Shown piece after piece: positions 37,550-45,018 of a DNA stretch of 64,000 nt. The translations under genes and the position numbers were made by a program. A model generated the notes under the pieces. That model did no database searches and was not told where the DNA came from. It saw only the letters and a program-made list of their open reading frames with translations. The stretch covers positions 62,001-126,000 of the forward strand of contig CANNEA010000004.1 of the NCBI GenBank assembly GCA_947503525.1, read 5' to 3'. The first letter of the stretch is position 1. Each line of letters begins with the position of its first letter. This DNA comes from an uncultured Carboxylicivirga sp. (GTDB lineage Bacteria > Bacteroidota > Bacteroidia > Bacteroidales > Marinilabiliaceae).

Positions 37550-38104
37550 TTATTTTAACCTGCTTTTAAAAGGCAAAAAGGTCATAAAGTCGGCGTGGTG
37601 CACCACATAAGCTTCAGTTGAGCGTTTCACCATATCACCTTCTCCGGCATGGGTAGCTATAATATGACATACTTCTGCAGGCACATCGCATTCTTCGGCT
37701 AATGATACTCCCGAAAATGGATGTCGTAAATATTTCCCGTACATGCCCTGAACTGCTTTCCCATTAGCATCTAACTCATACTCCAGAAGTTTCCCAACAT
37801 CCGCCAAAATTGCTCCAGCAATTAAAACATCCATATTCACAGGCAATTCACCCTTAAAGAATTCATTCATTTTAATACCGCTATCGCGAGCAATATGCAC
37901 AACTGCTCTTTTATGATCCATAAAGGTGACTTTCAGATCCGGCCCACATAATAGAGTAAAAGGTATTGAATTTAAATCATCAGTGCTTAACACACTTCTT
38001 TCAAGTGCCAACTCCCAGGTACGTGCCACCTGAAATTGTAATACCTGATTTTCTATCCACTTTATTTCCGGCCAAAGTTTGATGACTTCCTTAAAATTAT
38101 CCAT
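37550..38104 (-). CDS. Small HD-domain-like protein with altered HD pair
   Basis: A 184-residue helical protein with most of an HD phosphohydrolase scaffold: His70 (AVVHIARD), the helix AGAILADVGKLLEYE, then IIATHAGEG and VVHHADFM. The signature His-Asp pair, usually HDVGK, here reads Ala101-Asp102 (ADVGK), so the usual two-metal site is probably changed. It may be a metal-poor enzyme, a binding protein, or a hydrolase with a different site. Its position between an IDH-family gene and a hydro-lyase is inside the proposed lysine pathway, where no step clearly needs it; it could act on a damaged or CoA-like by-product or regulate the cluster. Confidence 0.8.
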   Translation of the reverse strand: MDNFKEVIKLWPEIKWIENQVLQFQVARTWELALERSVLSTDDLNSIPFTLLCGPDLKVTFMDHKRAVVHIARDSGIKMNEFFKGELPVNMDVLIAGAILADVGKLLEYELDANGKAVQGMYGKYLRHPFSGVSLAEECDVPAEVCHIIATHAGEGDMVKRSTEAYVVHHADFMTFLPFKSRLK

Positions 38105-38191
38105 TCTTTATTCTACATTTAATTCGTTTGTCTATTTCCTTAAGACATCTTGTCTAATTTTCACTATTTAACCTAAGCTTCAAGGGAAATG

Positions 38192-38240
38192 AGAAAATCA
38201 GTTGCTCCCTTTAGGGCTTGGGTACATCAACTGATTTTCT
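38192..38240. repeat. Stem-loop between the IDH-family and HD-like genes
   Basis: AGAAAATCAGTTG (38192-38204) and CAACTGATTTTCT (38228-38240) form a perfect 13-bp stem with a 23-base loop. It lies in the 144-bp gap directly after the dehydrogenase stop codon. No T-run follows on the minus strand, so it is more likely an RNA-stability or partial-attenuation element than a full terminator. Confidence 0.6.
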
Positions 38241-38248
38241 TTATTTTA

Positions 38249-39442
38249 TTACAGCTTTGCAATAATGGCATCCGCCATTTCATGCGTAGTGGCAGCTCCT
38301 TTGTCCAATACATCCTGACGTCCGGTCATCTTCAACATATCATATGTGCGAACATTACCCTCGGCAATAACATCTGCAACTGCTTTGCGAACTTTAGCCG
38401 CAATTGCATTCTCATCAATATAATCCAACATCATACAAGCAGATTCAACCATTGCAATAGGATTAACTATCGAACGTTCGTAATCGGCATATTTTGGTGC
38501 TGAACCATGGGTTGGCTCAAATACAGCAACTCCGGTTTCTCCCATCTGTGCACTACAAGCAAAACCAAGTCCACCAATTAACCCGGCAAAACCATCTGAA
38601 ATAATATCACCAAACATGTTGCCTGCAACGATTACTCCGTAGGTTTCCGGATTCTTTGTTAACCACATCATCTGTGCATCAATATTGGTATTCCACAATT
38701 GAATTTCCGGGTAATCAGCCTTTTGGATTTGTTGGGCCATTTTATACATCATTCCGGATGTTTCGCGAATAACATTTGGTTTTTCACAAACAGTAACCGA
38801 CTTATATCCATACTTGCGAGCATGATCAAACGCCGCTCTTAATATGCGTTCTGTGGCATGCTTGGTAAATATTCGGGTAGATACTGATAATTCTTCTCGT
38901 GGCACCGTACCAAAGTTCTTTACGAACTGAGGATGGGTCATTAATCCCTCATAAACTATTCCATCCGGAGCACTCCATTCAACGCCACCATATAATCCTT
39001 CGGTGTTTTGACGGAAAATCGGCACATCTACAATTGGCTCTTCTACTCCACCATCAGCTCCTCTTCTAATAAAATTCAAAGGATTGCCTTTATAGGTTTT
39101 ACAAGGACGCAAACAAATGTCCATTTTAAAATACTGTCGCAAGGCAACAATAGGACTTTTGTAGATAAGACCTTTATCCTTTAATTCGGGCACTAATTCT
39201 TCCGTTGCCTCATCCTTAGGTTTTGAAGTAATGGCTCCAAACAGCCCAATTTTATGTTCTTCTAAAAGTTTGACAGTTCGTTCCGGCAAGGGATTACCTT
39301 CCTTACACCAAAATTCCCAACCAATATCACCCTCAACATAATTAGCATCAAATCCGGCAGCTGTAATTACACGGATAGCTTCATCTAATACGGTGCGACC
39401 AATTCCATCACCTGGCATTGCAACAATAGTTCGTTTATTCAT
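38249..39442 (-). CDS. Isocitrate/isopropylmalate dehydrogenase-family protein (homoisocitrate candidate)
   Basis: A 397-residue beta-decarboxylating dehydrogenase. Visible family features are RQNTEGLYGG (144-153), Lys221 in EKPNVI, metal ligands Asp279 and Asp283 in GDIISDGFAG, and EPTHGSAPKYAD (309-320). Lys317-Tyr318 match the NADP-type pair of E. coli isocitrate dehydrogenase. In the loop that holds the substrate gamma-carboxylate, E. coli Ser113 and Asn115 align with Ser96 and Ile98 here, so the pocket is not that of a standard isocitrate dehydrogenase. Together with the neighbours this suggests homoisocitrate/2-oxoadipate, possibly as reductive carboxylation. Ordinary isocitrate use is the main alternative. 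Confidence 0.85.
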   Translation of the reverse strand: MNKRTIVAMPGDGIGRTVLDEAIRVITAAGFDANYVEGDIGWEFWCKEGNPLPERTVKLLEEHKIGLFGAITSKPKDEATEELVPELKDKGLIYKSPIVALRQYFKMDICLRPCKTYKGNPLNFIRRGADGGVEEPIVDVPIFRQNTEGLYGGVEWSAPDGIVYEGLMTHPQFVKNFGTVPREELSVSTRIFTKHATERILRAAFDHARKYGYKSVTVCEKPNVIRETSGMMYKMAQQIQKADYPEIQLWNTNIDAQMMWLTKNPETYGVIVAGNMFGDIISDGFAGLIGGLGFACSAQMGETGVAVFEPTHGSAPKYADYERSIVNPIAMVESACMMLDYIDENAIAAKVRKAVADVIAEGNVRTYDMLKMTGRQDVLDKGAATTHEMADAIIAKL

Positions 39443-39564
39443 GATTTAGTGCTTAATTTATTTAATAGTTAATTATTCCATATAAAGTTTGAAGTGTCTT
39501 GTTCGCATCACATGATTCAAAAATCACCTAGTGAAACAAGTTTCGATCCTATACTTCGTCATGC

Positions 39565-41121
39565 TCATTGTGCCACCTCTCTCACCACATCAATTACGGT
39601 TCCGTCTACCCATTTGATGGCCGCAATTATCTTATCACCCAATTTTGGTTGATCAGGTTTACCACATATGCGTTCTGCTTCTTCTTTTAATTCCTCTATC
39701 GTCATTATTGGTAAAGCTGAATCTTTTGCTTTTTCAATTAAATCTTGTCGTAAAGGATTAATGGCTATTCCGCGTTCAGTTACGATGACATCAATTAATT
39801 CTCCTGGTCCACACAATGTAGTTACCTCATCAACTATCACAGGAATTCGATCTCTAAAGAGAGGAAGGGGTAAAATGACGGTTTTTGAGAATAAACAATT
39901 CTGCCATCCACCAATGCCATGCATTAAATAGCCATCAGAATGCGTAACTACATTGGCATTGAAATTGACATCTACTTCGGTAGCGCCAAGAATAACCACA
40001 TCTACTTTAGATGCAAAATTGCCTTTGCTATGATAATTGTAACTGGTAAAAGGACTTGTCCAAACATGATTAGGATTTTCGCGCATTGAACGAACGCCTT
40101 CCAAATCAAATGTTTGTCCATCTAATATATATTCAACCAAACCTTCTTCCAGAAGATTAACCAAGTACTGATTACTTCCCCCTCTTGCAAACCGCGCTTT
40201 GATGCCTTTCCGACGCATTATCTCACCAAAATATATCCCGATGGAAAGCGACGTTCCTCCTGCTCCGGCTTGAAAAGAAAAGCCATCCTGAATAATTCCG
40301 GTTTCTTCGCAAAACTTAGCAGTCATCTCTGCGATTAATAGTCGATCAGGACTCTTTGTTATTTTTGTTGTACCCGAGATGATTTTCTCCGGAATTCCTA
40401 CTTTATCAACCTTAACAACATAATCGACATAGTTACCCTGAATTTGCCATGGCACACAAGGAAAAGGAACTAAGGTGTCGGTTACCACAATAACTTTATC
40501 GGCATATTGCGAATCGGCCAAAGCAAAACCCAACAAACCACTATTGGCTTCACCATTCAGTGCATTGGCATTTCCAAAATCATCGGCACATGAAGCAGCA
40601 ATTATTGCAATATCAATTTCCACATCTCCATCCTGAACTGCCTGGTAACGTCCTCCATGAGATCGGAGTACTGCCGTTTTACTCATTTTTCCCTCGCTGC
40701 AGAATTTACCCAATGGCCCGTTCATACTGCCTTCAATATGACTTATTGTACCATCTTCCAGATAAGGCAATAAATGTGCATGGCACGGAAAGGATGCGGA
40801 AGGAAACCAACGCAGATTTTTCACACCGTGTTTTTTAGCAATATCAAAGACCATATTGGCCACCAAATCACCATTCCTGAAATGATGATGCGTGGAAATA
40901 GTCATTCCGTCTTTTAAGCCAGAATTAAGCAAAGCCATTTCTAAATCAGCCACTTCCTTATTACCATCCAATGGAAACTGAGAATAACTTGGAATTTTTG
41001 GTGCCATTTTATTCGCCTGCGGAATATATTTTCCCACACCCTTATACCCAATAACTTCTTCCCCATTTATATAGGTAGGAATAGTCCTTCCTGCTGCATT
41101 TACTTTCATTTTATCAGACAT
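39565..41121 (-). CDS. citF: Citrate lyase alpha-subunit homologue (acyl-ACP transferase)
   Basis: A 518-residue CitF. In citrate lyase this subunit moves the acetyl group of the ACP to citrate, giving citryl-ACP and acetate. The family start (MKVNAAGRTIPTYINGEEVI), STHHHFRNGD, the repeated Gly-rich CoA-transferase segment GGSNQYLVNLLEEG, and SPFTSYNYHSKGNF are all typical; length is usual. Its start overlaps the stop of the CitD-CitE gene by 8 bp, so the two are translated together. If the true substrate is homocitrate, the products would be acetate and 2-oxoglutarate. Confidence 0.92.
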   Translation of the reverse strand: MSDKMKVNAAGRTIPTYINGEEVIGYKGVGKYIPQANKMAPKIPSYSQFPLDGNKEVADLEMALLNSGLKDGMTISTHHHFRNGDLVANMVFDIAKKHGVKNLRWFPSASFPCHAHLLPYLEDGTISHIEGSMNGPLGKFCSEGKMSKTAVLRSHGGRYQAVQDGDVEIDIAIIAASCADDFGNANALNGEANSGLLGFALADSQYADKVIVVTDTLVPFPCVPWQIQGNYVDYVVKVDKVGIPEKIISGTTKITKSPDRLLIAEMTAKFCEETGIIQDGFSFQAGAGGTSLSIGIYFGEIMRRKGIKARFARGGSNQYLVNLLEEGLVEYILDGQTFDLEGVRSMRENPNHVWTSPFTSYNYHSKGNFASKVDVVILGATEVDVNFNANVVTHSDGYLMHGIGGWQNCLFSKTVILPLPLFRDRIPVIVDEVTTLCGPGELIDVIVTERGIAINPLRQDLIEKAKDSALPIMTIEELKEEAERICGKPDQPKLGDKIIAAIKWVDGTVIDVVREVAQ

Positions 41122-42316
41122 TTTCGGCCCTCCATTCTTTAGATAATTTACCGGTGGAAATTGCCAATTTAATCAATTTCTGTGCTCGTTTTACGACTGG
41201 CGGATCAATCATCTTTGAGCCTAAGGCAACAACACCGGAACCATTTTCTATGGCTATATGAAATGCTTCAACTATTTTTTTGGCTTTTAAAATTTCACTA
41301 TCATCCGGTGAAAAGCCATCGTTGATAAAGCCTATCTGACGCGGATGAATACATCCCATTCCGACAAAACCTAAGGATTTAGACTCCTTTACATTAGCTT
41401 GCAAGGCATCCATATTTTCAATATCTGAAAAAACTGAATCGATAGCCTGTTTACCAGCTGCCCGTGCAGCATTTACTACAGCTGTTCTGGCATAAAAAGA
41501 CTCTTTGGCTTCGTAGGTACGTTGTGCGCCCAGATCCGCAGTATAATCTTCCAAACCAATTGCCAAAGCCACTACCTTATCCGCAGCTGCAGCTATTTCA
41601 TAAGCATTTTGCACTCCCAATGCACTTTCTATAATCGGCATTAGATGAATTTCCGTATTCGAATGAGCAAGTAGTTCAGCAATTTTAGAATCAACTGATT
41701 TAATATCCTCCGCAGTTTCACATTTAGGAATAAGTATCAGATTCACTCCATGTCCTATGATCATCTGAAGATCTTCAAAACCAAGCGGTAATTGATTAAT
41801 CCTAACCATTCGCTCTGTTCCGTAAAAATTTATTGACCGTAAAGCATTGCGAACCAACAAACGGGCTTCATCCTTTTTATCAGGTGCCACCGAATCCTCC
41901 AAATCAAGAATTACTCCATCAGATCCATAAATACCGGCATTTATCATCAGCTTTGGATTATTCCCCGGAAGATATAAACGAGAGCGTCGGACGATGTCAG
42001 AATCAGTCAATGAGTCGTTTCCATCATGAACTGGTAACAGATAAGAATTATCTGTAATAATAAGCTGATGAATAGCTGCTTCAATACGGGCAGCCATCAC
42101 AAAAGGAAGAGCACCTTTATCTTCAATCTTTAATATGGCATGTTTAATCCCGAAGTGCTGAAGTACATCATTGCAAAGTTTATGGATATGTCTTCCAAAC
42201 AACTTAGCGACTTTACTTTTTATACTTAACTGGATTCCTCCTGAATCTTTTAATTCAAGCTGAACATGACAGTCAGAGCGAACTGAATCGCCTTTGTTTC
42301 CTGCTTGTGCAATCAT
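41114..42316 (-). CDS. CitD-CitE fusion: citrate lyase ACP plus beta subunit
   Basis: A 400-residue fusion. Residues 1-90 are CitD-like: AGNKGDSVRSDC at 5-16, where Ser11 or Ser14 could carry the phosphoribosyl-dephospho-CoA arm, and VEDKGALP-type IEDKGALPFVMAARIEAA (64-81). Residues about 110-400 are CitE (RSRLYLPGNNPKLMINA, GVILDLEDSV with the metal-binding Glu/Asp, ALAIGLEDYTADLG). CitD and CitE are normally separate genes in the order citD-citE-citF; here they are one protein followed directly by citF. No citC ligase, citX or citG is in the window, so loading of the arm must use genes elsewhere. It is first in the nine-gene cluster. Confidence 0.88.
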   Translation of the reverse strand: MIAQAGNKGDSVRSDCHVQLELKDSGGIQLSIKSKVAKLFGRHIHKLCNDVLQHFGIKHAILKIEDKGALPFVMAARIEAAIHQLIITDNSYLLPVHDGNDSLTDSDIVRRSRLYLPGNNPKLMINAGIYGSDGVILDLEDSVAPDKKDEARLLVRNALRSINFYGTERMVRINQLPLGFEDLQMIIGHGVNLILIPKCETAEDIKSVDSKIAELLAHSNTEIHLMPIIESALGVQNAYEIAAAADKVVALAIGLEDYTADLGAQRTYEAKESFYARTAVVNAARAAGKQAIDSVFSDIENMDALQANVKESKSLGFVGMGCIHPRQIGFINDGFSPDDSEILKAKKIVEAFHIAIENGSGVVALGSKMIDPPVVKRAQKLIKLAISTGKLSKEWRAENV

Positions 42317-42340
42317 ATATTACTAATCTTATTAATTTGC

Positions 42341-42348
42341 CAAATACA
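42341..42348 (-). promoter_or_regulatory. -7 box of the lysine cluster
   Basis: On the minus strand TGTATTTG matches seven of eight positions of TAnnTTTG, with TTTT 20 bp upstream as a -33 box. It lies 25 bp before the CitD-CitE start codon and is the only good promoter seen near it. Confidence 0.5.
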
Positions 42349-42349
42349 G

Positions 42350-42399
42350 GACCGATAAACAAAACCATAAAACCCTTAATGTTTTACTGTTTTTCGGTC
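42350..42399. promoter_or_regulatory. Imperfect inverted repeat over the lysine-cluster promoter
   Basis: GACCGATAAACA at 42350-42361 and its inverted copy TGTTTTTCGGTC at 42388-42399 differ at one position. Their inner flanks (AAAAC and GTTTT) continue the symmetry with a small bulge. The element covers the region between and upstream of the -33 and -7 boxes of the CitD-CitE promoter, where a repressor or activator dimer, or two dimers, could bind. Confidence 0.5.
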
Positions 42400-42451
42400 A
42401 AAAATCATTAAACTTCCTTTCCCCAAATTCAGAATCACGATAAATGACCTT

Positions 42452-42470
42452 GCAATACATCACGTATTGC
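42452..42470. promoter_or_regulatory. 19-bp palindrome between the divergent units
   Basis: GCAATACATCACGTATTGC has perfect 7-bp arms around a 5-bp centre. A related but weaker copy (ATACGATGCAATAT) follows 10-25 bp later. It could serve either the lysine cluster or the DUF3820 side. Confidence 0.45.
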
Positions 42471-42613
42471 CAATTTCAATATACGATGCAATATATGTTT
42501 TATTTCAAACTTTGCAAATGCTTTTTGTTTCATTTTTAACTTTTATTCTCTTTTTGTGTTTTTCTTAACGCTATTCCATCTTGGTTTTTACAAGCATATC
42601 AAGAGCTTTGAAG

Positions 42614-42621
42614 TATATTTG
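42614..42621 (+). promoter_or_regulatory. -7 box of the DUF3820 gene
   Basis: TATATTTG is an exact TAnnTTTG, 17 bp before the start codon. The -33 box is not clear. Confidence 0.55.
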
Positions 42622-42638
42622 TGGCTAAATAAAATATA

Positions 42639-42845
42639 ATGGATCCAAAAATCTTGGAAATACTCACCACTATGCGTATGCCATTTGGCAAATACAAAGG
42701 CCGAATATTATGTGATTTGCCCGAACCCTATTTGGTTTGGTTTCACAACAAAGGTTTTCCTGCAGGTAAATTAGGTATGCTTTTACATACTTTGTACGAG
42801 ATAAAATTAAATGGACTAGAGTATTTATTGAAACCACTTCGCTAA
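42639..42845 (+). CDS. DUF3820 family small protein
   Basis: A 68-residue protein with the complete DUF3820 signature: MPFGKYKGRILCDLPEPYL (14-32), WFHNKGFPAGKLG, and YEIKLNGLEYL near the end. The family was named a putative quorum-sensing-regulated virulence factor; its biochemical role is unknown. It is on the opposite strand to the lysine cluster and 43 bp before the AraC gene. Confidence 0.88.
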   Translation: MDPKILEILTTMRMPFGKYKGRILCDLPEPYLVWFHNKGFPAGKLGMLLHTLYEIKLNGLEYLLKPLR

Positions 42846-42888
42846 ATAGGCCTTTCAAACAAAGATCGAATCACTGTGTTTAGTAATT

Positions 42889-43776
42889 ATGAATCAAGAT
42901 GCAATTGACACATATCTCAATCCGGTAAAGAATTCAGAACAAGCTTTTCTTTTTGTTGGGGAACTTCAGCAGCTTTGTGAAAATGCGAGAGATGCCAATA
43001 ATACCAACCATTTTCATGATTACTACAGCATCTATCTTTTGAAAACGGGAAACATTAAATACATTACCACGCATATTAAGGACACGATATCAACACCCGG
43101 TCTTTTGTTTATTGGTCCAGGCATCAATCATAGAATGGAAATTCCAATGGATGTTCAAGGCTACTCCATAATATTTAATGATGCCTTTATCAATATAGAA
43201 TCCAGTCCTTTCTTTAATGACCTTTCCTTCTTTTCTGATGATCAGATTTATGCCGTTTTACCAATAAAGGATATTATCGCCACAGAATTTGAAGATTTAA
43301 TCAGAATGATGCAAAACGATCATCATGGCCATTTAAACGGCAATGGTCTATTGCTTAAGAATTACCTTAACGTCTTTCTTTTAAAAGCTCAACAATGGCA
43401 ATTGAGTTCTCCCTTACATTCGGGCAATGCTATTCCTTCTTCTCACCATAAAACATTATTGCAATTTAAAAAAATGGTGAATGAGCAGTATATTAATAAC
43501 AGACAAGTTGGCGATTATGCAAATCAGCTTAATATTCAAGCAGATTGCCTTAATGAGGTCACTAAAAGCTTATCAGGATTAACAGCAAGTGAACTTATAC
43601 GTAATAAAGTGCTTAATGAGGCCAAGAAACTTCTTTATACTACAAGCTTAAATTTAAAGGAAATAGCCTGGAAATTAGGCTTCGAAGATTCCGCCTACTT
43701 CAGTCGCTATTTTAAAAAATATACCGGACAAACGTTGAAAGAATTCAAAAACCAAATACAGGAGATGTCCAAATAA
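42889..43776 (+). CDS. AraC-family transcriptional regulator
   Basis: A 295-residue regulator. The N-terminal part is a cupin-type sensor (NHFHDYYSIYLLKTGNIKYI with a cupin-like His-x-His pattern, about 42-61). The C-terminal 90 residues have two helix-turn-helix units, the second shown by LKEIAWKLGFEDSAYFSRYF and KYTGQTLKEFKNQ. It stands between DUF3820 and the DoxX-pirin operon. Either the DoxX operon or the divergent lysine cluster could be its target; the palindromic operator in front of doxX is not typical of AraC proteins, which usually bind direct repeats. Confidence 0.88.
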   Translation: MNQDAIDTYLNPVKNSEQAFLFVGELQQLCENARDANNTNHFHDYYSIYLLKTGNIKYITTHIKDTISTPGLLFIGPGINHRMEIPMDVQGYSIIFNDAFINIESSPFFNDLSFFSDDQIYAVLPIKDIIATEFEDLIRMMQNDHHGHLNGNGLLLKNYLNVFLLKAQQWQLSSPLHSGNAIPSSHHKTLLQFKKMVNEQYINNRQVGDYANQLNIQADCLNEVTKSLSGLTASELIRNKVLNEAKKLLYTTSLNLKEIAWKLGFEDSAYFSRYFKKYTGQTLKEFKNQIQEMSK

Positions 43777-43792
43777 ACCCTGCATCTGTCCA

Positions 43793-43823
43793 TTTTCTCA
43801 CATCTCACCTCACTATACATTTG
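43793..43823 (+). promoter_or_regulatory. Promoter of the doxX-pirin operon
   Basis: TTTT (43793-43796), a 19-bp spacer and TACATTTG (43816-43823, exact TAnnTTTG). Confidence 0.65.
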
Positions 43824-43842
43824 CATTAGTAAATTATTAATG
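43824..43842. promoter_or_regulatory. Operator candidate for doxX-pirin
   Basis: CATTAGTAAATTATTAATG is a 9-1-9 palindrome with one mismatch, starting directly after the -7 box, so it covers the expected transcription start. A bound dimer would block initiation. Confidence 0.55.
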
Positions 43843-43858
43843 AGCAAAATATAGTATT

Positions 43859-44233
43859 ATGAGTAAAGTAGTAATGATTAGTCGATATTTATTAGGTTTG
43901 ATTCTTGTTGTTTTTGGCTTAAATGGATTCTTTCATTTTATTCCCATGCCACCGCCATCCGGCCCATCAGGTGATTTAATGATGGCTCTTTTCGGATCCG
44001 GTTACATCATTCAAATTGTAAAAGTCGTTGAAATTGTGGCTGGACTGGCATTTTTAACTAATCGCTTTGTGGCCTTAGCAGCTGTTGTGTTTATGCCAAT
44101 TTCAATTAACATTTTCCTTTTTCATGCAGTACTAGACCCAGCCACAGGTTTGGTTGCCTATCTAGTATTTATTATGTCAATTCTAATACTTTGGAGTAAT
44201 AAGGAAAAATACCAAGCAATGCTTAAAGCATAA
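43859..44233 (+). CDS. DoxX-like membrane protein
   Basis: A 124-residue inner-membrane protein with four predicted hydrophobic segments (starting ISRYLLGLILVVFGLNGFF, then the IQIVKVVEIVAGLAFL, FVALAAVVFMPISINIF and GLVAYLVFIMSILIL segments). The FNxxxHF start and GYIIQIVK loop fit the DoxX-like family, linked to redox stress or thiosulfate/quinone chemistry. It is 4 bp upstream of a pirin gene, a common pairing. Confidence 0.85.
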   Translation: MSKVVMISRYLLGLILVVFGLNGFFHFIPMPPPSGPSGDLMMALFGSGYIIQIVKVVEIVAGLAFLTNRFVALAAVVFMPISINIFLFHAVLDPATGLVAYLVFIMSILILWSNKEKYQAMLKA

Positions 44234-44237
44234 AACG

Positions 44238-44945
44238 ATGCAAACAGTAATTCATAAAGCAGAAGATAGAGGGCATGCCAATCATGGTTGGCTAAACGCC
44301 CATCATAGTTTTAGTTTTGCGGGTTATTATGATCCGTCAAAAATAAGGTTTGGAGCATTACGTGTTTTAAATGATGATATTATTGATGCCGGAATGGGTT
44401 TTGGCACTCATCCACATGATAATATGGAAATCATTACCATACCTCTTGAAGGAGCTGTTAAACACGCTGATAACACAGGGCATTCAGAAATAATCTCGGT
44501 CAATGAAGTGCAGGTGATGACCGCTGGCAGGGGAATAGAACATTCTGAATTTAACGCCTCTAAAACCGAACCATTAAAGCTATTACAGATCTGGATATTT
44601 CCAGATGAAAATAATCTTGATCCAGGTTATTCGCAACATCGATTTCAACCTGAAGAATTCTATAACCAACTTAAAACAATAGTTGGTGGTCGTAAGGTTA
44701 CCGGACCTTTAAACATACATCAAAATGCGGTATTAAGTTTAGGTCAATTTGAGAAGGGCAAATTTTTTGAATACCAACTTAGTGATAGCAATAACGGCGT
44801 TTATCTGTTTTTAATCGAAGGTGTTATAAGAATTAATGACACCACACTAAGTAAACGTGATGCTATGGGTATATGGGAAACAGAATCATTCAGTGCATCT
44901 ATTGAGGAAGATTCACATGTATTATTACTGGAGCTTCCGAAGTAA
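44238..44945 (+). CDS. Pirin-family protein (quercetin 2,3-dioxygenase-like)
   Basis: A 235-residue bicupin of the YhhW/pirin type. The N-terminal cupin has the metal ligands in THPHDNMEI (two His about 57 and 59) and AGRGIEHSEF (His and Glu about 98-102). Family start AEDRGHANHGWLNAHHSFSF is clear. Relatives hold iron and act as flavonol dioxygenases or as redox sensors. The second cupin lacks a full ligand set, as usual. Coupled to DoxX; probably an electrophile or oxidative stress response. Confidence 0.92.
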   Translation: MQTVIHKAEDRGHANHGWLNAHHSFSFAGYYDPSKIRFGALRVLNDDIIDAGMGFGTHPHDNMEIITIPLEGAVKHADNTGHSEIISVNEVQVMTAGRGIEHSEFNASKTEPLKLLQIWIFPDENNLDPGYSQHRFQPEEFYNQLKTIVGGRKVTGPLNIHQNAVLSLGQFEKGKFFEYQLSDSNNGVYLFLIEGVIRINDTTLSKRDAMGIWETESFSASIEEDSHVLLLELPK

Positions 44946-44958
44946 AAACACATTTTCT

Positions 44959-45001
44959 CAAAAAAAGAGATCATTGAATTAATTCAATGATCTCTCTTTT
45001 A
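44959..45001. terminator. Bidirectional terminator
   Basis: A 30-bp perfect palindrome (44966-44995, AGAGATCATTGAATT and its inverse) has an A-run before and a T-run after, between the convergent pirin and DUF3078 genes. Confidence 0.9.
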
Positions 45002-45018
45002 TATCTGTTTCAGTCTGT

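Noticed and set aside
29380..42316. Reading the cluster as a simple TCA or citrate fermentation operon
   Set aside because: It would leave the three lysine enzymes unexplained, and the dehydrogenase pocket differs from isocitrate dehydrogenase. It remains the main alternative to the lysine hypothesis.
29380..42316. Reading the cluster as lysine biosynthesis by the aminoadipate pathway
   Set aside because: No homocitrate synthase and no LYS2-type or LysW-type genes; ALDH7 is an oxidative enzyme and a lyase takes the place of the synthase.
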